This document shows, piece by piece, positions 54,354-63,058 of a stretch of 63,835 nucleotides of DNA. Numbering within the stretch: position 1 is the first letter of the stretch; each line of letters opens with the position of its first letter. This stretch comes from an uncultured bacterium. GTDB taxonomy: Bacteria; Spirochaetota; UBA4802; UB4802. Both the position numbers and the translations under genes were made by a program. A model generated the notes under the pieces. It did no database searches and was not told the origin of the DNA. It was given only the letters and a program-made list of their open reading frames with translations. The DNA lies in assembly GCA_937920495.1 (NCBI GenBank), contig CALEUQ010000044.1, positions 1 through 63,835 on the forward strand. Direction: 5' to 3'.

Positions 54354-55651
54354 AGTTTTTCTGTAAGTAGTAAAATAAAATTATCAGCAGGCAAACTCAA
54401 TGTATCCATAATTCTATGTTTATCAAATCCACAGTCCTTCTCAATATCGCGGGGAATGTCTGCTGAAGTAATTATAAGCTTTTTGATATTGTTCACCTGA
54501 GTAATAGTACTTTGAAGATTGATGCGCGTAACTTTGGTTTTTTTCTGCACATATACCTTCATATCACAATTTACTGACCTGCTTATGCAGTAGCGCTTTT
54601 TTTTCTTTTTCACAATCATCATGGGCAAATCTTCTTCAATGAGTTCTTTTTCCTTAAGAACACCGTTTATTTTTTTTATAATGTCGCCAGGCAAAAATCC
54701 CAGTCGGGAATAGCTCTGCACCAACACACTGATTGCAGGAATCAGTAAGGATAATAATGAAATATGTGCCTGTAAAGGGCACAGTGCAATATAAGATGTC
54801 AATGGATCGGGATTGTACATATTGAAATAAAAGGTAACGTTGTTATCTTTACTTTTTATCATCATATACTGAGTATCCTGTATAGTACCTTTATCCGCTG
54901 GCATGAATTGTTGTAACACCTTATGTCCCAATTCATATTCCTTTTCTATCTCCTTGCTTTTGATCAGTTCATGCGTAAAAAAGCTATTAACAGTAACTGT
55001 TGCAATTTTTGAAGCTAACGCTTTTAACATCAAGATATCCCGCCTTGATATTCTTCTTTTCATTTCACCAATGATCATAAGGCCCAAAAATATGTTGTGA
55101 TAGTAAATTGGTATAATGATATCTCCGCCCAATTTTTCCATTTCAAACATGATGCTTCTTTGAAAATGTATTGAAGGATCCATCTGGCTCTTTATCAGCA
55201 CATCATCACCACCCTGAATGACCTTGAAAATAATATTATTTTTATCAATGTGGGCTTTACGGATTATTTTCTGTTTTTGCTGTTTCTGATAATATATTGT
55301 GTAATCATCCGTAGCATGCGAATAAAATATTAACAGTCCCGACTTAACGCCAATATACTGCAACACATTGTCAAAGATAACCTTGATGATATCATCAAAC
55401 GACTGTAAGGACAAAAAACTATCAACAGTTTGAATATAGAGGTCTTCATATTTTAATGGAATTATCTTTTTGTAAAACCGTTCAATATAATACGTATAGA
55501 GCGGGAACACTGTTACAATACAAATAACTATAAATGCAATAAGAAGATTACCCTCAATCTGAGCCAAATGGAGCAGCCACCCCACCAGCAATAAAATTGA
55601 AAGGAAAAAAATATTGATCCCCTGAATAATGAGCTGTCCAAATACCCTCAT
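54350..55651 (-). CDS. Membrane GAF protein with degenerate PPM phosphatase-like domain
   Basis: This 433-residue protein has two N-terminal membrane helices (about 8-55), a GAF-like domain (about 75-220) and a C-terminal region whose order (LGHKVLQQFMP, FYFNMYNPDP, SYIALCP, LLIPAISVLVQSY, PGDIIKKINGVL) parallels RsbU phosphatases. It lacks the DxSGHG and KDDIT metal motifs, so it is probably a pseudophosphatase. It lies next to an intact homologue with a 4-nt overlap and may regulate it or form a heterodimer. The degenerate-domain call is by eye. Confidence 0.65.
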   Translation of the reverse strand: MRVFGQLIIQGINIFFLSILLLVGWLLHLAQIEGNLLIAFIVICIVTVFPLYTYYIERFYKKIIPLKYEDLYIQTVDSFLSLQSFDDIIKVIFDNVLQYIGVKSGLLIFYSHATDDYTIYYQKQQKQKIIRKAHIDKNNIIFKVIQGGDDVLIKSQMDPSIHFQRSIMFEMEKLGGDIIIPIYYHNIFLGLMIIGEMKRRISRRDILMLKALASKIATVTVNSFFTHELIKSKEIEKEYELGHKVLQQFMPADKGTIQDTQYMMIKSKDNNVTFYFNMYNPDPLTSYIALCPLQAHISLLSLLIPAISVLVQSYSRLGFLPGDIIKKINGVLKEKELIEEDLPMMIVKKKKKRYCISRSVNCDMKVYVQKKTKVTRINLQSTITQVNNIKKLIITSADIPRDIEKDCGFDKHRIMDTLSLPADNFILLLTEKL

Positions 55652-55662
55652 ATTGTTTCTAT

Positions 55663-56277
55663 CTATCCAGTTACAAAATGTTTTTCAAAATCCTTTACTA
55701 CCTCATTCCATACATCTTTCACTGAAAGTCCTGTGCCGTGTATGACAGCAAAGCGATCATCTGCTATGGACAAATAATTCTTCCTGATTAACTCAAGGGT
55801 ATGTAATGTTTCAAATATATCCTTGTTGTCACCTGATCGCATTTGTATTCGTTGCAACGCAATAGCAGGCTCTATATCAATAAAATATACTCTTTCAGGT
55901 ACAGGGAATCCTCTTTCAATATTCATTTTTACAATGTCAGATGGTTTTATCCCATCACCTGCCTGATACGCAGCTGTTGAATAAAAATATCTATCAACTA
56001 TCACCACATACCCTTTGTGCAACAATGGCACGATATTATGTTCCACATCATACACTCTATCCTGAATAAAAAGCTCAAGAAGCTGTTCCCTTGTACCGGG
56101 GATTTCTCCTTTTAACATTTTACGCAGCGTTTTGCCATACTGGCTGTCCGTTGGCTCCTGCAATAGCGCTGCGTGCGTCTTATCCTTACAAAAAGCATAC
56201 AGCAAACCTGCCTGCGTGGATTTGCCCGCACCATCTATTCCTTCAAATACTATAAAAAGCGGAGTTTTTATTTTCAT
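55663..56277 (-). CDS. tmk: Thymidylate kinase
   Basis: The 204-residue P-loop kinase phosphorylates dTMP. The P-loop is FEGIDGAGKSTQAG, the DR motif is IVDRYFYSTAAYQ, and the lid region follows EPAIALQRIQMRSGD. It is 15 nt after pgi and 11 nt before the GAF-protein gene, so it is part of the long minus-strand run. Confidence 0.95.
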   Translation of the reverse strand: MKIKTPLFIVFEGIDGAGKSTQAGLLYAFCKDKTHAALLQEPTDSQYGKTLRKMLKGEIPGTREQLLELFIQDRVYDVEHNIVPLLHKGYVVIVDRYFYSTAAYQAGDGIKPSDIVKMNIERGFPVPERVYFIDIEPAIALQRIQMRSGDNKDIFETLHTLELIRKNYLSIADDRFAVIHGTGLSVKDVWNEVVKDFEKHFVTG

Positions 56278-56292
56278 GATTGCCAGAGAATG

Positions 56293-57684
56293 TTACAGTG
56301 TATACGATTCTTTTTTTACATACCCCTTCATAAACTTCTCTTTATAGTCTTCATATCCGGGCCTTTCCAGCAACCCAAAGGTAAACCGTTTGCCCTGCTC
56401 AACAGCAGGTTGATCGTAAGGATTGATATTATACAGATATCCTGCATACGCCGTTTGCATTTCCAGAAACATAATCAGCTCACCAACCGACTCTTCATCA
56501 AGCCCCGGAAGTATGATTGATGCATTAGGCCGGCTTGCCTCTTTTAACACAAGCTCCGTTGCCTGCTCCTCAAATTCATTGAGCTTGCGCAAACTTTTTC
56601 CGCTCAGGTATTCAAGTTCTTTCTTTCCCCTGTAAAACTGTGGCATTATTATATCGGTGCCAAAGTCTTTCAGTTTAAGAAACGTGATGACCTTATCATT
56701 TGGCCCTTCAAGATACAATTGTAACTGTGAATGCTGGTCTATAGTGCCCAGTGCAGCAACAGGCGTAAGCCCTGTCATAACCTCATTACCTTTTATATCA
56801 AAACGCTTGCCCAATGACTCAGCCCATAGCTGACGGTACCAATCAGCAAACAGGTACAGTTTGCGAGTGTATGGCATAAGTACATTAATACGTTTATTCT
56901 TTTTTGTATCAAATAGATAATGGAATGCTGCATTTAACAGCGGAGCATTTGCCCATACCTCTTTGCCATAATAACGTTCTACAACATTTGCGGCACCTTT
57001 AAGCAACCCATACGCATTAATCCCCATAAATTCTGCTATCACAAGCCCCACAGCCGACAGTACCGAAAACCTGCCCCCAACATTTGGTGGAACAGGGAAT
57101 GAAACAAACCCTTCTTCCCGGGTTATCTGGCGCAAAATGCCTTTTTCCGGATCTGTGATTGTCACAATGTGTTTTTTATAATCTTTTGTATGCTTCTTTA
57201 CCGCATCAAGCAAGATTGCAAAGTTTGCATTAGTTTCAGTAGTTCCCCCCGATTTTGATATAACTAAAAACAACGTTGATGGTATATGCAATATTCTCAG
57301 TAACGATTGCATCTCACCGGGATCAACATTATCAAAAAAATATGCTTTGCATCGTGTACCACGGCTTGCATCTGGCAATTCATTGAGATAGATATCTGCC
57401 AGAGCATTCTTCAATGCCTGTGGCCCTAACGCTGAGCCGCCAATACCAATAAGCGCTACTGTATCACACCAGGGCACTGTATTTTTAAATGCGCGTATAT
57501 CCTCAACAATGTTACTATCAAACGGCAATTCCAGAAAACCAAGCATCCCTTTTGCTTTTTCATCATCCATTCGTGTAAGCGCAGCATCACACTGTGGCAT
57601 AAGCGCATCCATATCACTCTTTGCAATACCATGCTCAGAACCAATAAACTCATCCATAAAATAATTAAAGTCAAACTGAATCAT
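56293..57684 (-). CDS. pgi: Glucose-6-phosphate isomerase
   Basis: The 463-residue cytoplasmic enzyme interconverts glucose-6-phosphate and fructose-6-phosphate. Characteristic motifs are LIGIGGSALGPQALKNAL, LFLVISKSGGTTETNANF, GGRFSVLSAVG and GTIDQHSQLQLYLEGP. It matches the shorter bacterial/archaeal-type PGI. GGAGG lies 9 nt before the ATG. It heads the run pgi-tmk-GAF protein-phosphatase-sppA. Confidence 0.95.
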   Translation of the reverse strand: MIQFDFNYFMDEFIGSEHGIAKSDMDALMPQCDAALTRMDDEKAKGMLGFLELPFDSNIVEDIRAFKNTVPWCDTVALIGIGGSALGPQALKNALADIYLNELPDASRGTRCKAYFFDNVDPGEMQSLLRILHIPSTLFLVISKSGGTTETNANFAILLDAVKKHTKDYKKHIVTITDPEKGILRQITREEGFVSFPVPPNVGGRFSVLSAVGLVIAEFMGINAYGLLKGAANVVERYYGKEVWANAPLLNAAFHYLFDTKKNKRINVLMPYTRKLYLFADWYRQLWAESLGKRFDIKGNEVMTGLTPVAALGTIDQHSQLQLYLEGPNDKVITFLKLKDFGTDIIMPQFYRGKKELEYLSGKSLRKLNEFEEQATELVLKEASRPNASIILPGLDEESVGELIMFLEMQTAYAGYLYNINPYDQPAVEQGKRFTFGLLERPGYEDYKEKFMKGYVKKESYTL

Positions 57685-57775
57685 GTGTCACTGCCTCCAC
57701 TCACATAATAATTTTCATACACATCATTTTTTTTTACAAACCTGATTCGGAATCTCAGAACCCGGATTGAGCCGG

Positions 57776-57793
57776 TCCCGACACACGTCGGGA
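57776..57793. repeat. Dispersed palindrome TCCCGAC/GTCGGGA
   Basis: A 7-bp stem with a 4-nt loop, identical in its arms to the second hairpin of the element at 32298-32397, lies in the 247-nt gap upstream of pgi. An octamer copy (GCGATAGTAACC) follows at 57877. Nothing else is seen in this gap. Confidence 0.65.
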
Positions 57794-57931
57794 TTCATGA
57801 TAACGTAATGTGTACAATATCCAGGTTGTATAATTTTTATATGCTATGTAATACTACAATGTCAATCATATTATTGGCGATAGTAACCGGGAAAATAGAA
57901 TTTTGCATAAAGAAGGAGCAATTGCATACAA

Positions 57932-58888
57932 TCAACTGTGGCGTGCCTGCGCTTTTTTTAATCTATCCATGATGGCTTTTCCAAGGCCAATCTCAGGTAT
58001 TTCCTCTGCATATATGACAGAAAGCCGTAATGCATCAAGAGCATGAAGGCAGGTAAAAAGATTTGCCGCAGCCTGGCGCAGATCACCGTCGTCTGAAAGA
58101 TACATAATATGTATATTTTTAAAAGCCACATCTCTTTTTTTATACATAATAATTCCATATGAACTATCGTCAGGAATTTTACTTACATCCTTCACCAGAA
58201 CAATTTTAGTTTCAGGTGCATAATGATAAGGCAATTGTCCAGGAGCTTCAACCTCTTGTTTACGTATCACAGATACTTTCCCGGCAACTGCTTCAATGTC
58301 TTCAACAGGTATACCTCCGTAGCGCAATAACACAATGCCCTCATCTTCTATTTTAATGATTGTCGATTCAACCCCTACAGGACATTTCCCCCCATCAAGG
58401 ATAATCTCTACTTTATCACCAAGCTGTGAAAACACGTGCTCTGCGGTGGTAGGACTTAAATAACCAAATGGATTTGCGCTTGGCGCAGCTATAGGCACAC
58501 CGCTTGCGTGTATCAGTTTTTGTGCAACCTCATGCTCGGGCATTCGCACAGCAACCGTATCAAGTCCAGCAGTAACTATCTGTGGAATTATAGCACTTTT
58601 TGGCAACACAAGGGTCAGTGGCCCGGGCCAGAATGCCTTCATACACCGTAGCGCAATATCCGGTAATGTTGCAACAACCTCCCGTGTCATTTCATGGGAA
58701 GCAACATGTACTATAAGCGGATCAAAAAAAGGTCTTTGTTTTATTTCAAAAATCTTTGCCACTGCTTCTGCATTCAGTGCATTTGCACCCAGCCCATACA
58801 CGGTTTCAGTTGGGAAGGCCACAACACCACCCAGGCGTATGGAATGTGCAGCTTCATGAATAAATGTTTCTGTTGCAGGATATATCAT
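57932..58888 (-). CDS. sua5: L-threonylcarbamoyladenylate synthase (Sua5/YwlC type)
   Basis: The 318-residue protein makes threonylcarbamoyl-AMP from threonine, bicarbonate and ATP for t6A37 of tRNA. The N-terminal YrdC domain has GGVVAFPTETVYGLGANA, KQRPFFDPLIVHV, TVAVRMPEHEVAQKL and APSANPFGYLSPTTAEHV. A C-terminal Sua5 domain (about 225-318) follows, making it the long form. The start overlaps the DUF4442 gene stop by 4 nt (ATGA). Confidence 0.94.
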   Translation of the reverse strand: MIYPATETFIHEAAHSIRLGGVVAFPTETVYGLGANALNAEAVAKIFEIKQRPFFDPLIVHVASHEMTREVVATLPDIALRCMKAFWPGPLTLVLPKSAIIPQIVTAGLDTVAVRMPEHEVAQKLIHASGVPIAAPSANPFGYLSPTTAEHVFSQLGDKVEIILDGGKCPVGVESTIIKIEDEGIVLLRYGGIPVEDIEAVAGKVSVIRKQEVEAPGQLPYHYAPETKIVLVKDVSKIPDDSSYGIIMYKKRDVAFKNIHIMYLSDDGDLRQAAANLFTCLHALDALRLSVIYAEEIPEIGLGKAIMDRLKKAQARHS

Positions 58889-59343
58889 TTGTTTACAGTA
58901 TCCTTCTTCCTGACATACAAATACTTATGCACACGGGCAACCACAAGACCCTCTTCATCCTTAACTTCTACAGTAAATTCCGGCAGCGCCTTGCCTTTAT
59001 CGTCAACTTCCTTTTTGATTTGATCTACCCGTTCATCAGGGATATTAAATTGGGCATACACTGTTGAACGCCCTGGTTTCACAAATTCAATTTTTGCAGA
59101 TTTATCCCATACAATATATTCTTTACCCAGAATGTCCATCAACAAAATCATATAAAACGGATCACACATAGTATACAATGAACCGCCAAAATGAGTACCT
59201 ACATAGTTACGATTGTACCATGATAGCTTCATGCGCACAGTAACTGTATTGTTTGTTGCATCAAATTTTATTTTTATACCAGCTCCTAAAAAAGGTGGAT
59301 AAAGATTAACTAATTTGCGCAGGATGCGTTGTCGTAATGTCAT
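58885..59343 (-). CDS. DUF4442-family hotdog-fold protein (putative thioesterase)
   Basis: From ATG 59343 (AGAGGT 4 nt upstream) the protein has 152 residues. It shows the DUF4442/PaaI-like hotdog pattern: LSWYNRNYVGTHFGGSLYTMCDPF, then SAKIEFVKPGRSTVYAQF and VARVHKYLYVRKK. Acyl-CoA thioesterase activity is plausible for the family but unproven. It is translationally coupled to sua5. Confidence 0.85.
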   Translation of the reverse strand: MTLRQRILRKLVNLYPPFLGAGIKIKFDATNNTVTVRMKLSWYNRNYVGTHFGGSLYTMCDPFYMILLMDILGKEYIVWDKSAKIEFVKPGRSTVYAQFNIPDERVDQIKKEVDDKGKALPEFTVEVKDEEGLVVARVHKYLYVRKKDTVNK

Positions 59344-59805
59344 AGCTACCTCTGTAATCCATGAGATTCTATTATAATTCATCTATTGAGTTAGGCTGCC
59401 CAAAGCCTTGATCAACTACCTTAAAAAATTATTCACTGATATTAAATTATTATTATATTACACACTGCGGATCATACTAAAAAATTTGAATCATTACTGA
59501 TTTTTAGATTTAAACTTTGCTATCAAAAAAAAATTTTTACTTTTTACTTCACGATTTATTCCTTAAAATAAAATTTGTGGACGTAATAAACATAGTGTAC
59601 ACCTCAGCCTCCTTCAGTAGCGGTGGTATACACCGTTTCATTAACAAAATATTTTTAAGGAATTATTAGCGTTTTTACTTAATCTGTTTAAAAAACTGTT
59701 TATATAACTTTGAAAAATTGAATTGACACGCTGGCAAAATTATAAATTAATACTAATAATACTAAATATTTCAGAATTCCATATTGCAATAAGCGAGGCA
59801 CACTT
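59344..59805. other. Intergenic region upstream of the small barrel gene
   Basis: No gene is seen. Two related strings, GTGTACACC (59595-59603) and GGTATACACC (59635-59644), occur; the second sits in an inverted repeat CGGTG-GTATA-CACCG (59631-59645), a possible regulator site. TTGACA at 59723-59728 with a loosely matched -10 (TAATAC, 59748-59753) is a weak promoter for the downstream gene. Confidence 0.4.
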
Positions 59806-60264
59806 ATGCAAAAACTATTACTACATTTAAGTTTATTCTTTATATTTAGCTCTTCTCTTTTTGCTGCTCACAACTTTGGTGCAGGTTTTATTCTGGGTGA
59901 TCCATCCGGGATAACAGCAAAATTTTTTATGGCACAAAGCGATGCTATAGATATAGGTCTTGGTGAATCAGCAGATGATTTATATATATATGCAGATTAT
60001 TTACGTCATTTCCATGGTGTTTTCCCAATCAGTGAATTAGTCTTTTACTTAGGTGTAGGAGCAGGATTCCATGACTGGGAAAAAGATAATAAAAATGACC
60101 ATGAAGATGAAAACAGAATTGATGTCCGCATACCTGTGGGTCTGGAATATACTTTTGTAAAGGTACCAGTTGGAATATTTTTAGAACTGGTACCTGCATT
60201 GCGCATTATCCCTGATGTAGATTTTGAAATTCGCGGCGGTTTAGGCGCACGGTATTATTTCTAA
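59806..60264 (+). CDS. Small outer-membrane beta-barrel protein (DUF3996-like)
   Basis: The 152-residue protein has a signal peptide (LLLHLSLFFIFSSSLFA, cleavage near residue 20). The mature part runs FGAGFILGDPSGITAKFFM, YADYLRHF, FYLGVGAGFHDW, RIPVGLEYTFVKVPVGIFLEL and ends GGLGARYYF with a terminal Phe. This looks like an eight-stranded OmpX-type barrel and resembles the Borrelia DUF3996 proteins, which supports a spirochaetal origin. The family assignment is by eye. Confidence 0.75.
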   Translation: MQKLLLHLSLFFIFSSSLFAAHNFGAGFILGDPSGITAKFFMAQSDAIDIGLGESADDLYIYADYLRHFHGVFPISELVFYLGVGAGFHDWEKDNKNDHEDENRIDVRIPVGLEYTFVKVPVGIFLELVPALRIIPDVDFEIRGGLGARYYF

Positions 60265-60278
60265 ATAGATTGATGTTC

Positions 60279-60343
60279 CACACAGAGTATATATAGAAAA
60301 ACACAGCGAAGATAAAGTTGTGTAGCTCTATGTACTCTGCGTG
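60279..60343. terminator. Imperfect hairpin between convergent genes
   Basis: CAC-a-CAGAGTA (60279-60289) pairs with TACTCTG-c-GTG (60333-60343), and inner TATAGA/TCTATG and ACAC/GTGT pairs extend the fold. It lies between the barrel gene and the convergent ugd, as a bidirectional transcript end would. There is no strong T-run. Confidence 0.35.
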
Positions 60344-60363
60344 ACAGTATCTTTAGAAAAAAT

Positions 60364-61698
60364 CTATTTAATTTCACCCACACCAATCTGATACACTTCA
60401 AAACCATCTTTCTTTAATTTTTTCATGTTGTACTGATTCCTGCCATCAAATATCACCGGATTCTTCAATCTCTTTTTTATTTCATCAAAATCCGGGCTTC
60501 GGAATTCCTTCCATTCAGTAACCAGAAGCAACGCTTCAGCTCCAGTCAGTGCATCGTACTTACTATCGCAATACTCAATGTTCTGCAATCCTTTTAAATA
60601 AAATCCTTTTGCCTGATGGGTTGCTTTGGGATCATAAGCCTTAATTTTTGCATTTCTTTTTAATAGCTCTTTTATGATAGTAATACTTGCAGCTTCACGC
60701 ATGTCATCAGTTTCAGGCTTAAAGGCAAGGCCCCATATTGCAAAAATCTTCCCCGAGAGATCCTGACCAAAGCGTTTTACAACCTTTTCCACAAGTGAAA
60801 GTTTCTGTCGGGCATTTACTTCTTCAACCGCCGTAATTATCTTTGGCTCATATCCATAGTCCTTAGCTGTTTTTATCAATGCCTGCACATCCTTTGGGAA
60901 ACAGGATCCGCCATATCCCACACCAGGATAAATAAAGCTGTAGCCAATCCTGTGGTCACTGCCAATGCCAATACGCACCATATTTACATCAGCTCCCACC
61001 TTTTCACAAATATTGGCTATTTCATTCATGAAGCTTATCTTTGTTGCCAGCATGGCGTTTGCAGCATACTTTGTCATTTCAGCACTGCGTATATCCATTG
61101 CTATAAAGCGTTCATGGCTGTGTGTAAATGGTGCATACAATTCTTTCATAACGTTAAGAGTTGTTTCATCATCGGTTCCAATGATAACTCTATCAGGGCG
61201 CATAAAATCTTCAACTGCAGCACCTTCTTTCAAGAATTCCGGATTGCTTACCACTGAAACCTTAAATGTTACACCACGCTTTTTTAATTCTTCCTGAATG
61301 GTAGCTTTTACCTTTTCGGCCGTACCAACCGGTACTGTTGATTTATCCACCACAATCATGTCATGAGTCATATACATACCAATTGATTGTGCCACATCAA
61401 GAACATGGCGCAAATCAGCACTGCCATCCTCGCCCATTGGTGTTCCCACTGCAATAAAAAGTATATTTGTTTTTTCAAGTGCTTCTTTTATATCCGTTGT
61501 AAATAGCAAATTCCCTTTTTTGTAATTTTCTATAACCAGCTCATCCAGCCCGGGCTCATAAATGGGAATTATTCCTTTTTTAAGTTTTTCAATCTTATCA
61601 CTATCGGTGTCTACACAAATCACCGTATTCCCCATTACCGCAAAGCATGTTCCCGTAACCAGACCAACATAACCTGTTCCCACAACGCTTATTTTCAT
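60364..61698 (-). CDS. ugd: UDP-glucose 6-dehydrogenase
   Basis: The 444-residue protein oxidises UDP-glucose to UDP-glucuronate with NAD. The N-terminal Rossmann motif is [31 protein letters not shown], the catalytic cysteine loop [13 protein letters not shown], and [14 protein letters not shown] follow. It provides a sugar precursor for envelope glycans and fits the dehydratase/aminotransferase genes elsewhere in the window. The gene stands alone. Confidence 0.95.
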   Translation of the reverse strand: MKISVVGTGYVGLVTGTCFAVMGNTVICVDTDSDKIEKLKKGIIPIYEPGLDELVIENYKKGNLLFTTDIKEALEKTNILFIAVGTPMGEDGSADLRHVLDVAQSIGMYMTHDMIVVDKSTVPVGTAEKVKATIQEELKKRGVTFKVSVVSNPEFLKEGAAVEDFMRPDRVIIGTDDETTLNVMKELYAPFTHSHERFIAMDIRSAEMTKYAANAMLATKISFMNEIANICEKVGADVNMVRIGIGSDHRIGYSFIYPGVGYGGSCFPKDVQALIKTAKDYGYEPKIITAVEEVNARQKLSLVEKVVKRFGQDLSGKIFAIWGLAFKPETDDMREAASITIIKELLKRNAKIKAYDPKATHQAKGFYLKGLQNIEYCDSKYDALTGAEALLLVTEWKEFRSPDFDEIKKRLKNPVIFDGRNQYNMKKLKKDGFEVYQIGVGEIK

Positions 61699-61840
61699 AT
61701 TTCAACTCCTATCTTGGTAAAAGAATTTAAGTTTTTGCTCATGTAAAAGTTGCCACAGAGAAAGCAACATTAGATAATACATATTATAGTCTTCAATAGT
61801 GTATAATAAAAGCTATCGTCAATTAAAGACATTTCAATTA

Positions 61841-63034
61841 TTATATACAATATTTATCAACAATTATTTTTGCAAAGGACATAGATCCAGTGAATGCTGG
61901 TGATACCGCATTGAGTATATGTATGGTGTTACTATCTGTAAAAACACTGAAATCCATTACCAGCTCTTTTTTATCCCAATCAACCAGCTGCGGTCGTATT
62001 CCTGATTTAGTTGTTTTTTCAATATCAGTATACGATAGTCCCTCTACCAGCCCCTGTGCATCTTTGAAAAAGAAATATGGAATATATTTTTTTGGTTCAT
62101 CAATTGCAACACTTCTGAAACTTTTATTTTTCAAAAACAATAGTGCATCTTTATAGAAAATGCTCACACTCTCCCTGCTCATTCCCTTCATGAAGTCATA
62201 CTGCTCCCTGCCAAACACTGGCATAGCTGTAGGGCCTATATATACATCCCCATACGGATTTGCAGTAAAATGAACACCCAGGAAAGGATTACGCACATCA
62301 GGCACCGGGTAGATGTTACCATTCACTTTAATCCTGGTTGTTTTTCTTAATTTTGTATAAATCCCTTTAAAAGGAATTAATGTCAAATGATGCGCCAGGC
62401 CCCGTGTATGCGCAATAGTATCGCTGTATGCTCCAGCACAATTGATGAGCGTATCAAATTTTATCAAATACTCTCCAGCTATAACAGTGTTTTGTCCTTC
62501 AAAATTTTTAAACGGTGTATTGAATAACACCATCACACCTTTATTCACACAATCTTCATATAAGGCCTGCATTACCACTTCAGGATCTACAGTCGCAGTA
62601 TGTGGTGAATACAATGCCTCCTGATACGATTTGGCGCATGGCTCAATATCAGCTAACTGCTTTTCATTAATCAGTTGGGCATCAACACCATTATTCTGTG
62701 CCCGCTGGTATAAGGCATGCAATGTATCCAGCTCCTGCTGATTCCGTGCTACAATCACTTTCCCCTTTTCTACCATAGGGATTCTTTTTGATCTGCAGAA
62801 TGACTTTAACAGCCTGTTGCCTTCAACACACGTACGTGCCTTCATACTCCCTGCGGTGTAATATATGCCTGCATGCAACACGCCGCTGTTTCTACCAGAG
62901 GCATGGCAGCCAACCTTATGTTCTTTTTCGCATACTACAATTTTTTTCTTTTTTTTGTTCGATAGTTCCCGCGCCACTGCCAGGCCAACTACGCCTGCAC
63001 CAATGATACAGAATTCAGTTTCGATTGTCTTCAT
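61841..63034 (-). CDS. lhgO: L-2-hydroxyglutarate oxidase-like FAD-dependent oxidoreductase
   Basis: The 397-residue protein has the FAD-binding CIIGAGVVGLAVARELS, then HASGRNSGVLHAGIYYTAGSMKA and CVEGNRLL, typical of LhgO/L2HGDH. FLGVHFTANPYGDVYIGPTA is also characteristic. It would oxidise L-2-hydroxyglutarate to 2-oxoglutarate, passing electrons to the quinone pool. It is 24 nt downstream of the metallo-hydrolase gene. An exact substrate shift within the family cannot be excluded. Confidence 0.88.
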   Translation of the reverse strand: MKTIETEFCIIGAGVVGLAVARELSNKKKKKIVVCEKEHKVGCHASGRNSGVLHAGIYYTAGSMKARTCVEGNRLLKSFCRSKRIPMVEKGKVIVARNQQELDTLHALYQRAQNNGVDAQLINEKQLADIEPCAKSYQEALYSPHTATVDPEVVMQALYEDCVNKGVMVLFNTPFKNFEGQNTVIAGEYLIKFDTLINCAGAYSDTIAHTRGLAHHLTLIPFKGIYTKLRKTTRIKVNGNIYPVPDVRNPFLGVHFTANPYGDVYIGPTAMPVFGREQYDFMKGMSRESVSIFYKDALLFLKNKSFRSVAIDEPKKYIPYFFFKDAQGLVEGLSYTDIEKTTKSGIRPQLVDWDKKELVMDFSVFTDSNTIHILNAVSPAFTGSMSFAKIIVDKYCI

Positions 63035-63058
63035 GAACTATTTAAAGAAAATGAACTT

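Larger units (their letters stand above)
5584..60569. repeat. Dispersed non-palindromic octamer GCGATAGT, 21 copies
   Basis: Exact copies on the plus strand start at 5584, 10896, 19276, 31213, 36139, 38315, 38544, 42541, 46698, 48188, 53330 and 57877. Complementary copies (ACTATCGC) start at 7494, 8304, 12951, 42106, 42652, 46910, 50387, 52026 and 60562. Copies occur inside genes in differing frames and in gaps, on both strands. The 3' flank is often TTCC, TTAC or AACC. This was counted by eye, so the total may be off by one or two. See the finding for interpretation. Confidence 0.8.
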
